In this document: piece after piece, positions 18,771-27,817 of the stretch | How positions within the stretch are numbered: the stretch's first letter is position 1 | Layout: the number at the start of each line of letters is the position of its first letter | Source: Brasilonema sennae CENA114 | GTDB lineage: Bacteria > Cyanobacteriota > Cyanobacteriia > Cyanobacteriales > Nostocaceae | Reading direction: 5' to 3' | DNA: 64,000 bases | Assembly: GCF_006968745.1 (NCBI RefSeq) | Contig: NZ_CP030118.1 | Coordinates: forward strand, 4,895,943-4,959,942 | Position numbers and translations under genes: made by a program | Notes under the pieces: model-generated | What the model was told of the DNA's origin: nothing | The model's database searches: none | Seen by the model: only the letters and a program-made list of their open reading frames with translations

Positions 18771-19735
18771 TTGTGTTGGTTTGATAGTTTTTGTATGTCG
18801 TCTGTTCCAAGCGAAGAAACCTCACCCGCCTTCGGCACCCTCTCCTTCAAGGAGAGGGTTTAGAGAGTCTTTTCTTTCTCCCTCTCCTTTATAAGGAGAG
18901 GGCTGGGGTGAGGTATCTCTGTGTCGTTTCTAACCATAGGGCTAAGGTATTGTTGTGTTGGTTTGATAGTTTTTGTCTGTTGTCTGTTGCAAGCGAAGAA
19001 ACCTCACCCGCCTTCGGCACCCTCTCCTTAACAAGGAGAGGGTTTAGAGAGTCTTTTCTTTCTCCCTCTCCTTTATAAGGAGAGGGCTGGGGTGAGGTAT
19101 CTCTGTGTCGTTTCTAACCATAGGGCTAAGGTATTGTTGTGTTGGTTTGATAGTTTTTGTCTGTTGTCTGTTGCAAGCGAAGAAACCTCACCCGCCTTCG
19201 GCACCCTCTCCTTAACAAGGAGAGGGTTTAGAGAGTCTTTTCTTTCTCCCTCTCCTTTATAAGGAGAGGGCTGGGGTGAGGTATCTCTGTGTCGTTTCTA
19301 ACCATAGGGCTAAGGTATTGTTGTGTTGGTTTGATAGTTTTTGTCTGTTGTCTGTTGCAAGCGAAGAAACCTCACCCGCCTTCGGCACCCTCTCCTTAAC
19401 AAGGAGAGGGTTTAGAGAGTCTTTTCTTTCTCCCTCTCCTTTATAAGGAGAGGGCTGGGGTGAGGTATCTCTGTGTCGTTTCTAACCATAGGGCTAAGGT
19501 ATTGTTGTGTTGGTTTGATAGTTTTTGTCTGTTGTCTGTTGCAAGCGAAGAAACCTCACCCGCCTTCGGCACCCTCTCCTTAACAAGGAGAGGGTTTAGA
19601 GAGTCTTTTCTTTCTCCCTCTCCTTTATAAGGAGAGGGCTGGGGTGAGGTATCTCCATGTCGTTTCTAACCAGAGGGTAAGGACATTCTTTCTCCCTCTC
19701 GTTTATAAGGAGAGGGCTGGGGTGAGGTTTCTAAC
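18771..19735. repeat. tandem array of five 184-bp repeats plus a partial copy
   Basis: The marker GCGAAGAAACCTCACCCGCC recurs at 18811, 18993, 19177, 19361 and 19545, a period of 184 bp (182 for the first pair). The middle copies are essentially identical; the first and last differ slightly, and a degenerate sixth piece ends at the CHAT gene stop. Each unit contains two small palindromes, CTCTCCTTAACAAGGAGAG and CTCTCCTTTATAAGGAGAG, flanked by ACCTCACCC and GGGGTGAGGT. These are themselves the most common short intergenic repeats in this genome. It fills the space between the CHAT-TPR gene and the protease gene. Confidence 0.9.
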
Positions 19736-22700
19736 GCCACTCCCCCTGAACAGTGAAACCCGCCCAGTAATAAGGGCTACGCCATTTTGGGTTTTCCCAT
19801 AACTTCCGTTGTGCTGCACGTAACGCTTCTGATGGGGTTTTCTTTTGCTGTAACATTTCTGTGTAAAATTCCTGCATGAGTACAGATGTGCCTTCGTCGC
19901 TAACCTGCCACAGCGACAGCATAACGCGCGCTGCACCTGCATACATTAACCCGCGTGTCAACCCCACTAAACCTTCACCGTTGACGTTTTTACCAAGTCC
20001 GGTTTCGCAGGCACTCAAGACGATTAACTCTGCTGGGTAGTCTTGGTTAAACAAATCTGACAAGCGCAAGTATCCTCTGATTGGCTTGCCTTTTTTATCA
20101 AATAATGACAGTACAATCCCGGATAACTCTGGTTGCTCTTGATTGACAAACCCGTGAGTGGCAAAATGCAGGATACGGAATTGATTGAGAGTTTTGCTTG
20201 TTGCCCAGTCGTAATTAGCATCAAAGCTCAATGCTTCCAGGCTAGTTGCTGCTGGTATCAGTTTTAAAATTCCTTTTGCTTCTTCTGCTGTGTTGGCTAG
20301 CCTGTTCCAACCATTGCGTTTCAGGCTTCTGGCGGAACGGTTAAGGGCAGAGCGTTCAACTTCGAGTTCGGAACCGAGTTGAGTATTTTCCGGTTTACCT
20401 GTGACTCGTGTGTCGGTAGCACTGTATACCGGATCGGCGAGCACAGCTATGGCTTTGGGTGCGCTTTGGCGGTTGGCAAGTTTTTGGCGTTGGATGGCGA
20501 TGGTGGAGGCTGAGGGTAAATTGACAATTTCATGGTTTATCATCAGTGGTTGGTATTTACTTGAAGTGATATCAGCTAATGCCCCAAAGGGAATCGTTTG
20601 TAGCGCACCATCAGCAACAATCACCAAACGCTTTCCTGGTAATTTATCAGCAACAGGTGCGATCAGGAGTTGACTGAGTTGTTTTGCGCTGTTAATCGCT
20701 AAGTCAGTAGTTGTTACTTGCTGCGAATCTTCACGGAACCTCGATGCGACTTTTTCTATTTCCTTTTGTCCGGGGAGGGTGTAAACTTGCATAGAAGTAG
20801 GAGTGACTGCCCACAAATAACTGCGTTCTTCTCCCAAAGAATATTGCAATAGCAGAGTATCTTTATCAAGTTGTTGTTGGATTTGCGGTAATTTGAGAAT
20901 GTCCTTTTCGGGGTTTGGGTTTGTCAGTTTTGCATATTCTGGGCTAGTCGTACGGATTTTGGCTTGCAGTTCGTGGTGTTGTCTGAGAAGATCTTCAATT
21001 TCTGTGGTGAGTTTTTGAATAGATGCTTTGGTGAGATCGTTTTTATTTGATGAATTTGCTAAATTTTGCCGCAATGTCTCTCTGGCATCAATTTGTTGTA
21101 GTAAGTTGCGTTCTTGTTGTACGAGTTCTGGGTTTGCGCCTTTGAGAATTTTGGCATTAGCTTCGGTTAATAGTTCTATCAAACTTCTGGCGCGGGAGCG
21201 TTCGCTGATGTGTAGGGCTAATGCGTCGTATCCTTGGGATGGATCTTTTTTGTGCAGTTGCATCAGCAGGTCGATGTAGAGTTTATAGTAACCCGTTACT
21301 GTGGCAAAGTAGGAAGTGCGAAGTTCTTGCCTGTCGATTTTGGTGCGTAATTCTTCGACAATTTTGATTGCGGCTTCTAGGTTGGTGCGGGCTGCTTGCA
21401 AGTTACCGCGTTTGCGTTCTAGGAGAGCAATGTTACCAAGGATATTAGCTTCTGCTTGTTTGTCGCCGACTTGTTTACTCAAAGGCAGAGCAGAGTTATA
21501 GTATTTGAGGGCACTCTGGTTGTCTCCTAAATCGAAGTAGACTCTGCCAATATTGTTGACGGTTTTTGCTTCCTGTGCTTTGTCGCCCACTTGTTGACTC
21601 AAAGGTAGAGAAGAGTTGAGAAGATATTTGAGGGCACTTTGCTTGTCTCCTAAATCATAGTAGACATGGGCAATATTGTTGAGGGTTGTTGCTTCCTGCG
21701 CTTTGTCGCCCACTTGTTTACCCAAAGGCAGAGCCAAGTTGTAGTATTTGAGGGCACTCTGGTTGTCTCCTAAATCGGAGTAGACAATACCAAGATTGTT
21801 GAGGATTCTTGCTTCTGCTTGTTTGTCGCCCACTTGTTTCATCAAAGGCAGAGCAGAGTTGTAGTATTTGAGGGCACTCTGGTTGTCTCCTAATGAGTTG
21901 TAGACTAAGCCAATATTGTTGAGGGTTATTGCTTCCCCTGCTTTGTAGATCATTTGTTTCATCAAAGGCAGAGCAGAGTTGTAGTATTTGAGGGCACTTT
22001 GCTTGTCTCCTAAATCGGAGTAGACATTGCCAATACCGTTGAGGGTTGTTGCTTCCTGTGCTTTGTCGCCGACTTGTTGACTCAAAGACAGAGCAGAGTT
22101 GAAGTACTTGAGGGCACGCTGCTTGTCTCCTAAATCGGAGTAGACTAAGCCAATATTGTTGAGGGTTCTTGCTTCTGTTGCTTTGTCACCCACTTGTTTG
22201 AGCAAAGGCAGAGCAGAGTTGAAGTATTTGAGGGCACTTTGCTTGTCTCCTAAATCGGAGTAGACTAAGCCAATATGGCTGAGGATGCTTGCTTCCTGGT
22301 TTTTGTTGCCGACTTGTTTGATTAAAGACACAGAAGAGTTGAGGTATTTGAGGGCACGCTGTTTATCTCCTAAATTGGAGTAGACACTGCCAATACCGGC
22401 GAGGGTAGCAGCTTCCAGGTTTTTGTCGCCGACTTGTTGACTCAAAGGCAGAGAAGAGTTGAAGAATTTGAGGGCACGCTGCTTGTCTCCTAAATCGGAG
22501 TAGACTAAGCCAAGATTGTAGAGGGTTGTTGCTTCTATTGTTTTGTCGCCGACTTGTTGACTCAAAGGCAAAGCAGAGTTGAGGTATTTGAGGGCATTCT
22601 GTTTATCTCCTAAATTGGAGTAGACTCTGCCGATAACAAGGAAAGTAGCTGCTTCCCCTAATTTTTCTCCTGCTTTGCGAAACAATACCAGTGCTTCTTG

Positions 22701-22973
22701 CCATTTTTCTATTGCCTGTCGCAGAGATACTGCTGTCCCTTGTTTGTAAAGTGCGTCCCCCTCTTCAAAAACTTTTTCTGCAGCAGCGCGGGTTGCATCT
22801 TGCTGTGTTGTGGCTGGTTGCTGTGCGATTTGCGACTGTTTTAATGTGCTTTTTGCTCCGACTGATTCGGATAATAAAACGACACTCAGCAAGCAGATTA
22901 AACTGTAAAGCTTAATTTTTGGTCTTAGATATTTAAAAAAATCGCTTTTTGTTGGTTTAGCTTTCATCTTCAA
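19731..22973 (-). CDS. exported TPR-CHAT protein (caspase-like domain)
   Basis: A 1080-aa protein. An N-terminal export signal (LYSLICLLSVVLLSESVGA) is followed by about ten near-identical 40-residue tetratricopeptide repeats (consensus LGDKQSALKYYNSALPLxKQ, residues ~100-530). A helical linker follows, then a C-terminal CHAT domain (~740-1080). The caspase-type dyad is conserved: H940 in HFATHGF and C989 in LSACETGLG. The terminal YYWAGFTVQGEW is characteristic of CHAT proteins. The TPR DNA repeats every 120 bp with high identity, pointing to recent expansion. CHAT proteases act in bacterial immunity or programmed death; the large exported cyanobacterial TPR-CHAT proteins are mostly uncharacterised. 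The serine protease gene lies downstream on the same strand. Confidence 0.92.
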   Translation of the reverse strand: MKMKAKPTKSDFFKYLRPKIKLYSLICLLSVVLLSESVGAKSTLKQSQIAQQPATTQQDATRAAAEKVFEEGDALYKQGTAVSLRQAIEKWQEALVLFRKAGEKLGEAATFLVIGRVYSNLGDKQNALKYLNSALPLSQQVGDKTIEATTLYNLGLVYSDLGDKQRALKFFNSSLPLSQQVGDKNLEAATLAGIGSVYSNLGDKQRALKYLNSSVSLIKQVGNKNQEASILSHIGLVYSDLGDKQSALKYFNSALPLLKQVGDKATEARTLNNIGLVYSDLGDKQRALKYFNSALSLSQQVGDKAQEATTLNGIGNVYSDLGDKQSALKYYNSALPLMKQMIYKAGEAITLNNIGLVYNSLGDNQSALKYYNSALPLMKQVGDKQAEARILNNLGIVYSDLGDNQSALKYYNLALPLGKQVGDKAQEATTLNNIAHVYYDLGDKQSALKYLLNSSLPLSQQVGDKAQEAKTVNNIGRVYFDLGDNQSALKYYNSALPLSKQVGDKQAEANILGNIALLERKRGNLQAARTNLEAAIKIVEELRTKIDRQELRTSYFATVTGYYKLYIDLLMQLHKKDPSQGYDALALHISERSRARSLIELLTEANAKILKGANPELVQQERNLLQQIDARETLRQNLANSSNKNDLTKASIQKLTTEIEDLLRQHHELQAKIRTTSPEYAKLTNPNPEKDILKLPQIQQQLDKDTLLLQYSLGEERSYLWAVTPTSMQVYTLPGQKEIEKVASRFREDSQQVTTTDLAINSAKQLSQLLIAPVADKLPGKRLVIVADGALQTIPFGALADITSSKYQPLMINHEIVNLPSASTIAIQRQKLANRQSAPKAIAVLADPVYSATDTRVTGKPENTQLGSELEVERSALNRSARSLKRNGWNRLANTAEEAKGILKLIPAATSLEALSFDANYDWATSKTLNQFRILHFATHGFVNQEQPELSGIVLSLFDKKGKPIRGYLRLSDLFNQDYPAELIVLSACETGLGKNVNGEGLVGLTRGLMYAGAARVMLSLWQVSDEGTSVLMQEFYTEMLQQKKTPSEALRAAQRKLWENPKWRSPYYWAGFTVQGEWR

Positions 22974-23347
22974 GTTGATATTGGTAATTATGCATAGGGA
23001 AATTCGTACAGTATAAGTACGGTAGATAGATACACGTTATTAAAATTTTTTCAGAAAATATACTAGTTGACATGGAGTTTAGTTTAAGCTTGCGTGAAAA
23101 TTAAATCAACCTGGTTTCGCTTTCTGTAACAAAGTTTAGAGAAATTGTCTTTTTGGAGTGGAAGATGATTTTAGAGTTGCTCATGGGTGTTTGTCCTCGC
23201 TTTTATTACATCTATTTCTGGGGTTTGAGGACTTATGCAGTTTAGGGGTATAGGGGTGTGTTAGCGCAGCGAGCCGTAGGCTGGGTGTATGGGTGTAAGC
23301 GTATAAATGGATACAAATGTGTAGGTTAGGAAAAAATCAGAACTGAT
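22974..23347. other. gap upstream of the CHAT-TPR gene
   Basis: No gene recognised. It has an A/T-rich likely promoter region near the CHAT start, then an inverted CCCTACACC-type tract (TTTAGGGGTATAGGGGTGTG at about 23243) with a degraded GC-rich unit. Confidence 0.4.
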
Positions 23348-23516
23348 CTCAGATCTTGCACCTCGACCTGAGTACGCCTTGAACTGAAGTTCAAGGCTTA
23401 TAGCCAAAGTCCGTTAAAACGGACTGAAAGACTTACCCAGTCCGTTTTAACGGACTTGAACTTTGAGCCAAGAAATTTATTTCTTGGCGGACGAAAATGA
23501 TGGTGCAAGATCTCAG
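23348..23516. mobile_element. multi-hairpin element A with terminal inverted repeats
   Basis: Terminal repeats AGATCTTGCACC (23351-23362) and GGTGCAAGATCT (23502-23513) enclose four consecutive short palindromes with different stems: CCTTGAACTGAAGTTCAAGG, AGTCCGTTAAAACGGACT, AGTCCGTTTTAACGGACT and GCCAAGAAAT/ATTTCTTGGC. A second element with the same ends and plan but different stem sequences lies at 56456-56635. It is non-coding; it resembles a MITE or a structured-RNA repeat. Confidence 0.65.
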
Positions 23517-23640
23517 GTATAAGGGGGAAGAAAGTAAAAGACCTTACCCAATCTGATTCCAAAGTTGTCGGAACTAACGAATAAACCATTCACTTACACA
23601 CGCCAGATACCAAGTGAGGGAAACCCTCCTGCAGTACTGG

Positions 23641-23725
23641 CTCCCCTACACCCTTACCCCCTTACACCCTTAATTCTCTTCCCCCTACACCCCTACACCC
23701 TTATTTCTTCTCCCCTACACCCCTA
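23641..23725. repeat. C-rich CCCTACACCCTTA tract
   Basis: About six imperfect units of CCCCTACACCCTTA just after the lipoprotein stop. Same family as 14309-14352. Confidence 0.6.
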
Positions 23726-23727
23726 GT

Positions 23728-24135
23728 CTAAATAGAATAACTGCGCCAAACTTGTTTAGAATCCTTGCTATCATGTTCAGGAACCAGTAACCGCCAAGTT
23801 TTACCTTCTTTCTGGAGTTGCAGGTAAACTTCAAAAGGTTTTTGAGGTTGTGTCAACTTTCGTTTTGGAAGTTTGAACGTAAGGTTGTAGTTTCCCTTAA
23901 CGCGGTATGTGGGCAAATTCTCAACTGTCAAAGCTTTTCGCTGAGTAATTGATAGCCGATTGATTTCAAATCCCTGAAAATCTAAACCTAATTGTTGGTT
24001 GAGTTGCTGTTGGGTTTGCTGTAATTCAAATGCAATTGCTTTTTCCACTAACTGGCTAGTTGGTGCGAGAACACTCGTGGTACACGCAGTTAATAGCCAC
24101 ACCAGAAAAATCACGATCATTCGCCGTACCATCAC
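23728..24135 (-). CDS. putative lipoprotein, function unknown
   Basis: A 135-aa protein starting MMVRRMIVIFLVWLLTACTTS: a short type II signal with lipobox LTAC, so Cys18 would be lipidated. The mature part begins with a Gln-rich helix (ELQQTQQQLNQQLG) followed by a predicted beta-rich domain (YRVKGNYNLTFKLPKRKLTQ, FEVYLQLQKEGKTWRLLVPE). I recognise no family. It stands alone between the repeat-rich region and the divergent 2OG oxygenase gene. Confidence 0.7.
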   Translation of the reverse strand: MMVRRMIVIFLVWLLTACTTSVLAPTSQLVEKAIAFELQQTQQQLNQQLGLDFQGFEINRLSITQRKALTVENLPTYRVKGNYNLTFKLPKRKLTQPQKPFEVYLQLQKEGKTWRLLVPEHDSKDSKQVWRSYSI

Positions 24136-24560
24136 TATGACTCCTCTATACTCATGTCTGCTATTCCAAAGCGATAGTATAAGCTGTTGCTGGTATGATT
24201 ATCTAACTATTTGTGCCAAAAATTTTAGTAACAATTTAGACATTTAAGACCAGAAAACAACTTGCTTGATTTTTGCTTTGCAGCAACTAAGTAAGACTGT
24301 AACTTATACGTATTACAAATGACTTTTATATGTCTGTCACCAAGTCAAATTCTGAAGTTTTATTTAATTTTTTTCAGATAAAATCAGCCATAAAGTTGGT
24401 TTTTATGGATTAATATTCAGAACAAGTAAAGCACAGTTATGTTGTAGCCGATTTTCTGTGAAGTCCATATAAATTTCCTGATTGCAACAACAAATTACTG
24501 GATATTTACAGTAAGTTTACTTAATACGAAATCATTTATCTTTGTCAAAGAGATGACGAT
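24136..24560. other. 425-bp divergent intergenic region
   Basis: A/T-rich spacer between the lipoprotein and the oxygenase, presumably holding both promoters. I see no repeat, RNA or small gene in it. Confidence 0.4.
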
Positions 24561-25451
24561 ATGAAAACACTCGCAACACAGGTACGTAACAAACTCTTAA
24601 TGAATGTTTACGAATTCTCACTGATAAAAACTCCTGCTGAGTTTGCTTATCAAGCAGCATTAGCAAAACACATGAGTCATCTGCCTATCCTTTCGAGTAC
24701 TGATCAGGCTATAGTAGAGACTCTTAATAATGAGGGACTTTTTATCACTTCATTAGAAGAGCTTTCGATTCCTTTTACTTCTGAAATACTGGAAGCCGCA
24801 AAAAACTTAATGCCAAAAATCCCAAGAGTCCTTTGTGACGATGAAAAGGAATTTGTTATTCATGCAACTACCCAGCAAATAATGGAATATCCAGAGATTT
24901 TTCTTTGGGGATTACAACAACGTTTACTCAATATTGCTGAAAATTATTTTGGTCTACCTGTAGCTTATCATGGTGCCTATTTTCGCAGAGACCTTGTTAA
25001 TGAAGTACAGAAGAAATCAAGGTTATGGCACATGGACAGGGAAGATAGAAAATTATTCAAGGTCATTATTTATTTAAATGACATAAATGATGATGGAGGA
25101 CCATTTCAATATATTCCAAAAGATATCACTTCAAAAGTCGCTGATTCTTTAGGATATAAATCTGGGTACATTAGAGATGAATCTATACAACGATTTGTAT
25201 CTCCATCAAATTACAAATCTTGTACAGGACCATCTGGTACGGTAGTTATTGCAGGAACTAGTAATATCTTTCATCGGGGAAAAGTACCTGTTACTGACGA
25301 TAGATTTACAATATTTTTTGATTACACTTCCAGACAACCAAAATTTCCTTTCTATTGTAAATCTTCATTACCTATGGAAGATTTGGATTCACTCTCCCCG
25401 ATGTTTTCCGAACACCAAAAGCGCTGTGTTTTTTGGCGAGAAGAATCTTAG
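24561..25451 (+). CDS. phytanoyl-CoA dioxygenase-like 2OG-Fe(II) oxygenase
   Basis: A 296-aa protein with the double-stranded beta-helix oxygenase pattern. The iron ligands are the HxD of LWHMDREDRK and the distal His of NIFHRGKVP, with an Arg ten residues on (DDRFTIFFDYTS) for 2-oxoglutarate. YLNDINDDGGPFQYIPKD between them is characteristic of the PhyH group. The N-terminal 90 residues are helical and unassigned. PhyH proteins often hydroxylate lipids or secondary metabolites; no biosynthetic partner is adjacent. The ATG follows a possible AAAGAG ribosome site. Confidence 0.8.
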   Translation: MKTLATQVRNKLLMNVYEFSLIKTPAEFAYQAALAKHMSHLPILSSTDQAIVETLNNEGLFITSLEELSIPFTSEILEAAKNLMPKIPRVLCDDEKEFVIHATTQQIMEYPEIFLWGLQQRLLNIAENYFGLPVAYHGAYFRRDLVNEVQKKSRLWHMDREDRKLFKVIIYLNDINDDGGPFQYIPKDITSKVADSLGYKSGYIRDESIQRFVSPSNYKSCTGPSGTVVIAGTSNIFHRGKVPVTDDRFTIFFDYTSRQPKFPFYCKSSLPMEDLDSLSPMFSEHQKRCVFWREES

Positions 25452-25510
25452 TAAGAATGATATAACGGAGTGAGAAGAGTCAGAAGTTTGACAAGTTGGA
25501 AAATTATATT

Positions 25511-26041
25511 TCAAACCTCATTAAAGTAATCAGGGTAGCACACGTTCCCATTAATATTCATCAAAGCACTCGGCTTGAGTTCTAGCACCATAAATGCCTC
25601 ATCAGGAATTGGTAACGATGAGTGCAAGCCAAATTGACTCGCCTTTTGAAAACCAAAACGTCTGTAATAGCGCGGTTCACCAACAACGACAACAACAGAA
25701 TAATCTGACTCACGACATTTCGATAAGCCCACTTGCACCAACTGGCTACCGATACCTTGGCGCTGGCGCTGTGGTGTTACGGCTAAGGGTGCTAGTGCTA
25801 GCGCTGGAATTTGCTCTGATGCTTCAATGAAAATGCGGCTGAAAAGAATGTGTCCGAGTACATCCCCATTTTCTAGCGCGACAAGGGATAATGCAGGTAT
25901 GAAATTCGGACAGTTGCGGATTTTATCTACAAGTGATGCTTCTTGTGTTCTACCAAAAGCATCTGTGATCACTTGATAAATCTTTGCTCTTTGGTTGTGT
26001 GTTTCTGGCGCAAAATCTAGCATAACTGATATCAACTTCAT
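25511..26041 (-). CDS. GNAT family N-acetyltransferase
   Basis: A 176-aa YhbS-type acetyltransferase. The acetyl-CoA loop is in LAVTPQRQRQGIGSQLVQVGL (pattern Q-x-x-G-x-G). Other matches are GDVLGHILFSRI, ALAPLAVTP, VVGEPRYYRRFGFQ and PDEAFMVLELKP. An internal ATG at 26023 (MLDFAPETHNQ) is an equally good start. The substrate is unknown. It ends about 60 bp from the oxygenase gene's stop, in convergent orientation. Confidence 0.85.
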   Translation of the reverse strand: MKLISVMLDFAPETHNQRAKIYQVITDAFGRTQEASLVDKIRNCPNFIPALSLVALENGDVLGHILFSRIFIEASEQIPALALAPLAVTPQRQRQGIGSQLVQVGLSKCRESDYSVVVVVGEPRYYRRFGFQKASQFGLHSSLPIPDEAFMVLELKPSALMNINGNVCYPDYFNEV

Positions 26042-26572
26042 CTAATTACAATAAAAAACCTCACCCCTGCCCCTCTCCTTATTAAGGAGAGGGGTACACA
26101 CAAATGATTTAATCATCTTAAACCCCATTTTGTAGGGGATTCACCGCACCGCACTGGCTTCCCTACCAGATAAAAGTTAGGACTTTCCCTCTCCTTAATA
26201 AGGAGACCCAGTGCGTTGCGGAGCCAGTACTTGATGAGTGTTTCCCGACCTAGGTATCTGGTGAGACCAGCGCTGCAGGAGGTGAGACCAGTGCTGCGGG
26301 AGGGTCTCCCGACAGCCAGGCATCTGGCGAACCCGAAGGGGTCTCCCGACCTAGGCGACTGGCGTTCGCCCTTGGCGTGCCGCAGGCATACCCGAAGGGC
26401 GTTGGGGTTCCCAAGGACGGTGCACCTGGCGTGAGGGATGCCCGACAGGGCAGGGTGAGGTTAAAAATTTTGGGTAATTCGATGACTTGTGTGTACACGG
26501 TAGCCTTAGTAAGGAGAGGGGTACCCGGAGGGTGGGGTGAGGTATTGATCCGAACGGATATGATATGAAACA
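26042..26572. repeat. GC-rich composite intergenic repeat block
   Basis: The 531-bp gap is filled by the same unit set as 5290-5632, rearranged and in other orientations: CTCCTTATTAAGGAGAGG, GTGAGACCAGCGCTGCAGGA, GAACCCGAAGGGGTCTCCCG, GGCGTTGGGGTTCCCAAGGA, GCCCGACAGGGCAGGGTGAG. No gene. Frames on both strands are artefacts of high GC. Confidence 0.8.
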
Positions 26573-27511
26573 TTACTTGAGGTAAAACAGCAATCCAATC
26601 CCTGCGATCGCAACTATAACACCAGCGATCGCCCTGACGCTGACTTTCTCTTTCATCGCGATCGCAATGGGGATGACAAATAATGGACTTGTCTGCAACA
26701 AAGTGAAGGATATTCCCGCAGGTGTAAGTTTAATTGCTGTCTGTTGCAACCAAATTCCTAAATAAGTTCCACAGAAGGAAGCTAAGATAGCCACGAGAAG
26801 AAATCGAGGTTCTTGTAATATCTTTAACTGAACGCTGCTGACTTGTTGCTTGCGGCAAAGTATCCAAATCAAAAGCATTAACACGGCTGCTGTCAATCGC
26901 AACAAGGCTGCCCATAAGGGGCTGATACTCGTGTTTGCCAAAGCTGCACGCGAAAGGACACCCCCTGTCGCATTTGCGATCGCCGCCAACAAAGCAAAAC
27001 ATATTCCCCGCCACGGGTATGTTAAAGAAGTCTCACTTGTACTGGGGACTCTTTCGGTAACAACCCAAGCAACACCCAAAACAGTCAGCAAAATACCGCA
27101 CCAAGCACTCACATTTAACTGTTCTTGGAGAAAAATCAACGCCAGTATTGCCGTTATCGGTGGGGCAAGAGTTCCAATCAGTAAGACACGACGTGCGCCG
27201 ATAAAATTTATGGCTGCCAAAAAAGCTGTATCGCCTAAACAAATGCCTACAAAACCACTCAGGAGGATGAGACACACAGATAGGGGTGGAATGCTAGGAA
27301 ACAATTCGCCACGGATGAGGATGGTGAGGAAGAGGAAGGCGATCGCAATTATCCCTTTGATCAAGTTGAGTTGCAATGGCGGGATACGCTGTCCCAAGCG
27401 CCCATACAATACTGATGCCAGCGCCCACAAACAGGCAGCAGACAAAGCTGCAATTTCACCCTGAAAACTTGTTACAGACAATATTAAATAATTATTAATA
27501 GTAACAAACAT
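26573..27511 (-). CDS. EamA/DMT superfamily transporter
   Basis: A 312-aa inner-membrane protein with ten hydrophobic helices arranged as two EamA repeats. The first has GEIAALSAACLWALASVLYG and the matching PPITAILALIFLQEQLNVSAW. The second ends in SPLFVIPIAIAMKEKVSVRAI, followed by the final helix. Family members export small metabolites such as amino acids or nucleosides; the cargo cannot be told here. It is divergent from the small gene at 27818, with CIRCE-like operators in the shared upstream region. Confidence 0.85.
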   Translation of the reverse strand: MFVTINNYLILSVTSFQGEIAALSAACLWALASVLYGRLGQRIPPLQLNLIKGIIAIAFLFLTILIRGELFPSIPPLSVCLILLSGFVGICLGDTAFLAAINFIGARRVLLIGTLAPPITAILALIFLQEQLNVSAWCGILLTVLGVAWVVTERVPSTSETSLTYPWRGICFALLAAIANATGGVLSRAALANTSISPLWAALLRLTAAVLMLLIWILCRKQQVSSVQLKILQEPRFLLVAILASFCGTYLGIWLQQTAIKLTPAGISFTLLQTSPLFVIPIAIAMKEKVSVRAIAGVIVAIAGIGLLFYLK

Positions 27512-27565
27512 CCGTTTTTTACAAATAAATTTTATAATATTTTCATATCAAGACCTCTATAAACT

Positions 27566-27592
27566 TTAGCACTCAATGCACTTCACTGCTAA
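27566..27592. promoter_or_regulatory. CIRCE-like operator 1
   Basis: TTAGCACTC-N9-CACTGCTAA, matching 16 of 18 arm positions of the CIRCE consensus TTAGCACTC-N9-GAGTGCTAA. It is the first of three with starts 44 and 46 bp apart. Confidence 0.5.
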
Positions 27593-27609
27593 TTTTCTTG
27601 GGACAACTT

Positions 27610-27636
27610 TTAGCACTCAACGTATTTTACTGCTAA
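27610..27636. promoter_or_regulatory. CIRCE-like operator 2
   Basis: TTAGCACTC-N9-TACTGCTAA, 16 of 18 arm positions of CIRCE, with the same left arm and N9 spacer as its neighbours. Confidence 0.5.
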
Positions 27637-27655
27637 CTCTTTTAGGAGAGAAACC

Positions 27656-27682
27656 TTAGCACTCTCAAGACTAGAGTGCTAG
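27656..27682. promoter_or_regulatory. CIRCE operator 3 (near-perfect)
   Basis: TTAGCACTC-N9-GAGTGCTAG, 17 of 18 arm positions of the HrcA-binding CIRCE element. HrcA represses groESL-type heat-shock operons in cyanobacteria through this site. It lies 136 bp before the ATG of the small gene at 27818 and 145 bp before the divergent DMT gene. No chaperonin gene is in the window. Confidence 0.65.
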
Positions 27683-27817
27683 TCTTTGGAATTTCATTAT
27701 TTATAAGATAGGAGGATTAGAAGTTTTTTATGGTGAAACTCAAGAGATTTTTAAGACATTAAACTTTTTAGCAACTCTGGTTTGAATAAAATTCACGTCA
27801 TAATTTGGAGAAGTAGA

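Noticed and set aside
18771..19735. Regular repeats suggesting a CRISPR array
   Set aside because: The whole 184-bp unit is repeated, including the supposed spacer part, and no cas gene is near.
21380..22650. 120-bp periodic DNA as a satellite or CRISPR
   Set aside because: It encodes in-frame TPR motifs of the CHAT protein.
26850..27464. A 204-codon plus-strand frame
   Set aside because: It is the shadow of the DMT transporter, which has clear paired EamA repeats on the other strand.
27730..27762. A 10-codon leader peptide before the small gene at 27818
   Set aside because: AGGAGG lies 14 nt from the ATG, too far, and the frame shows no attenuator-like feature.
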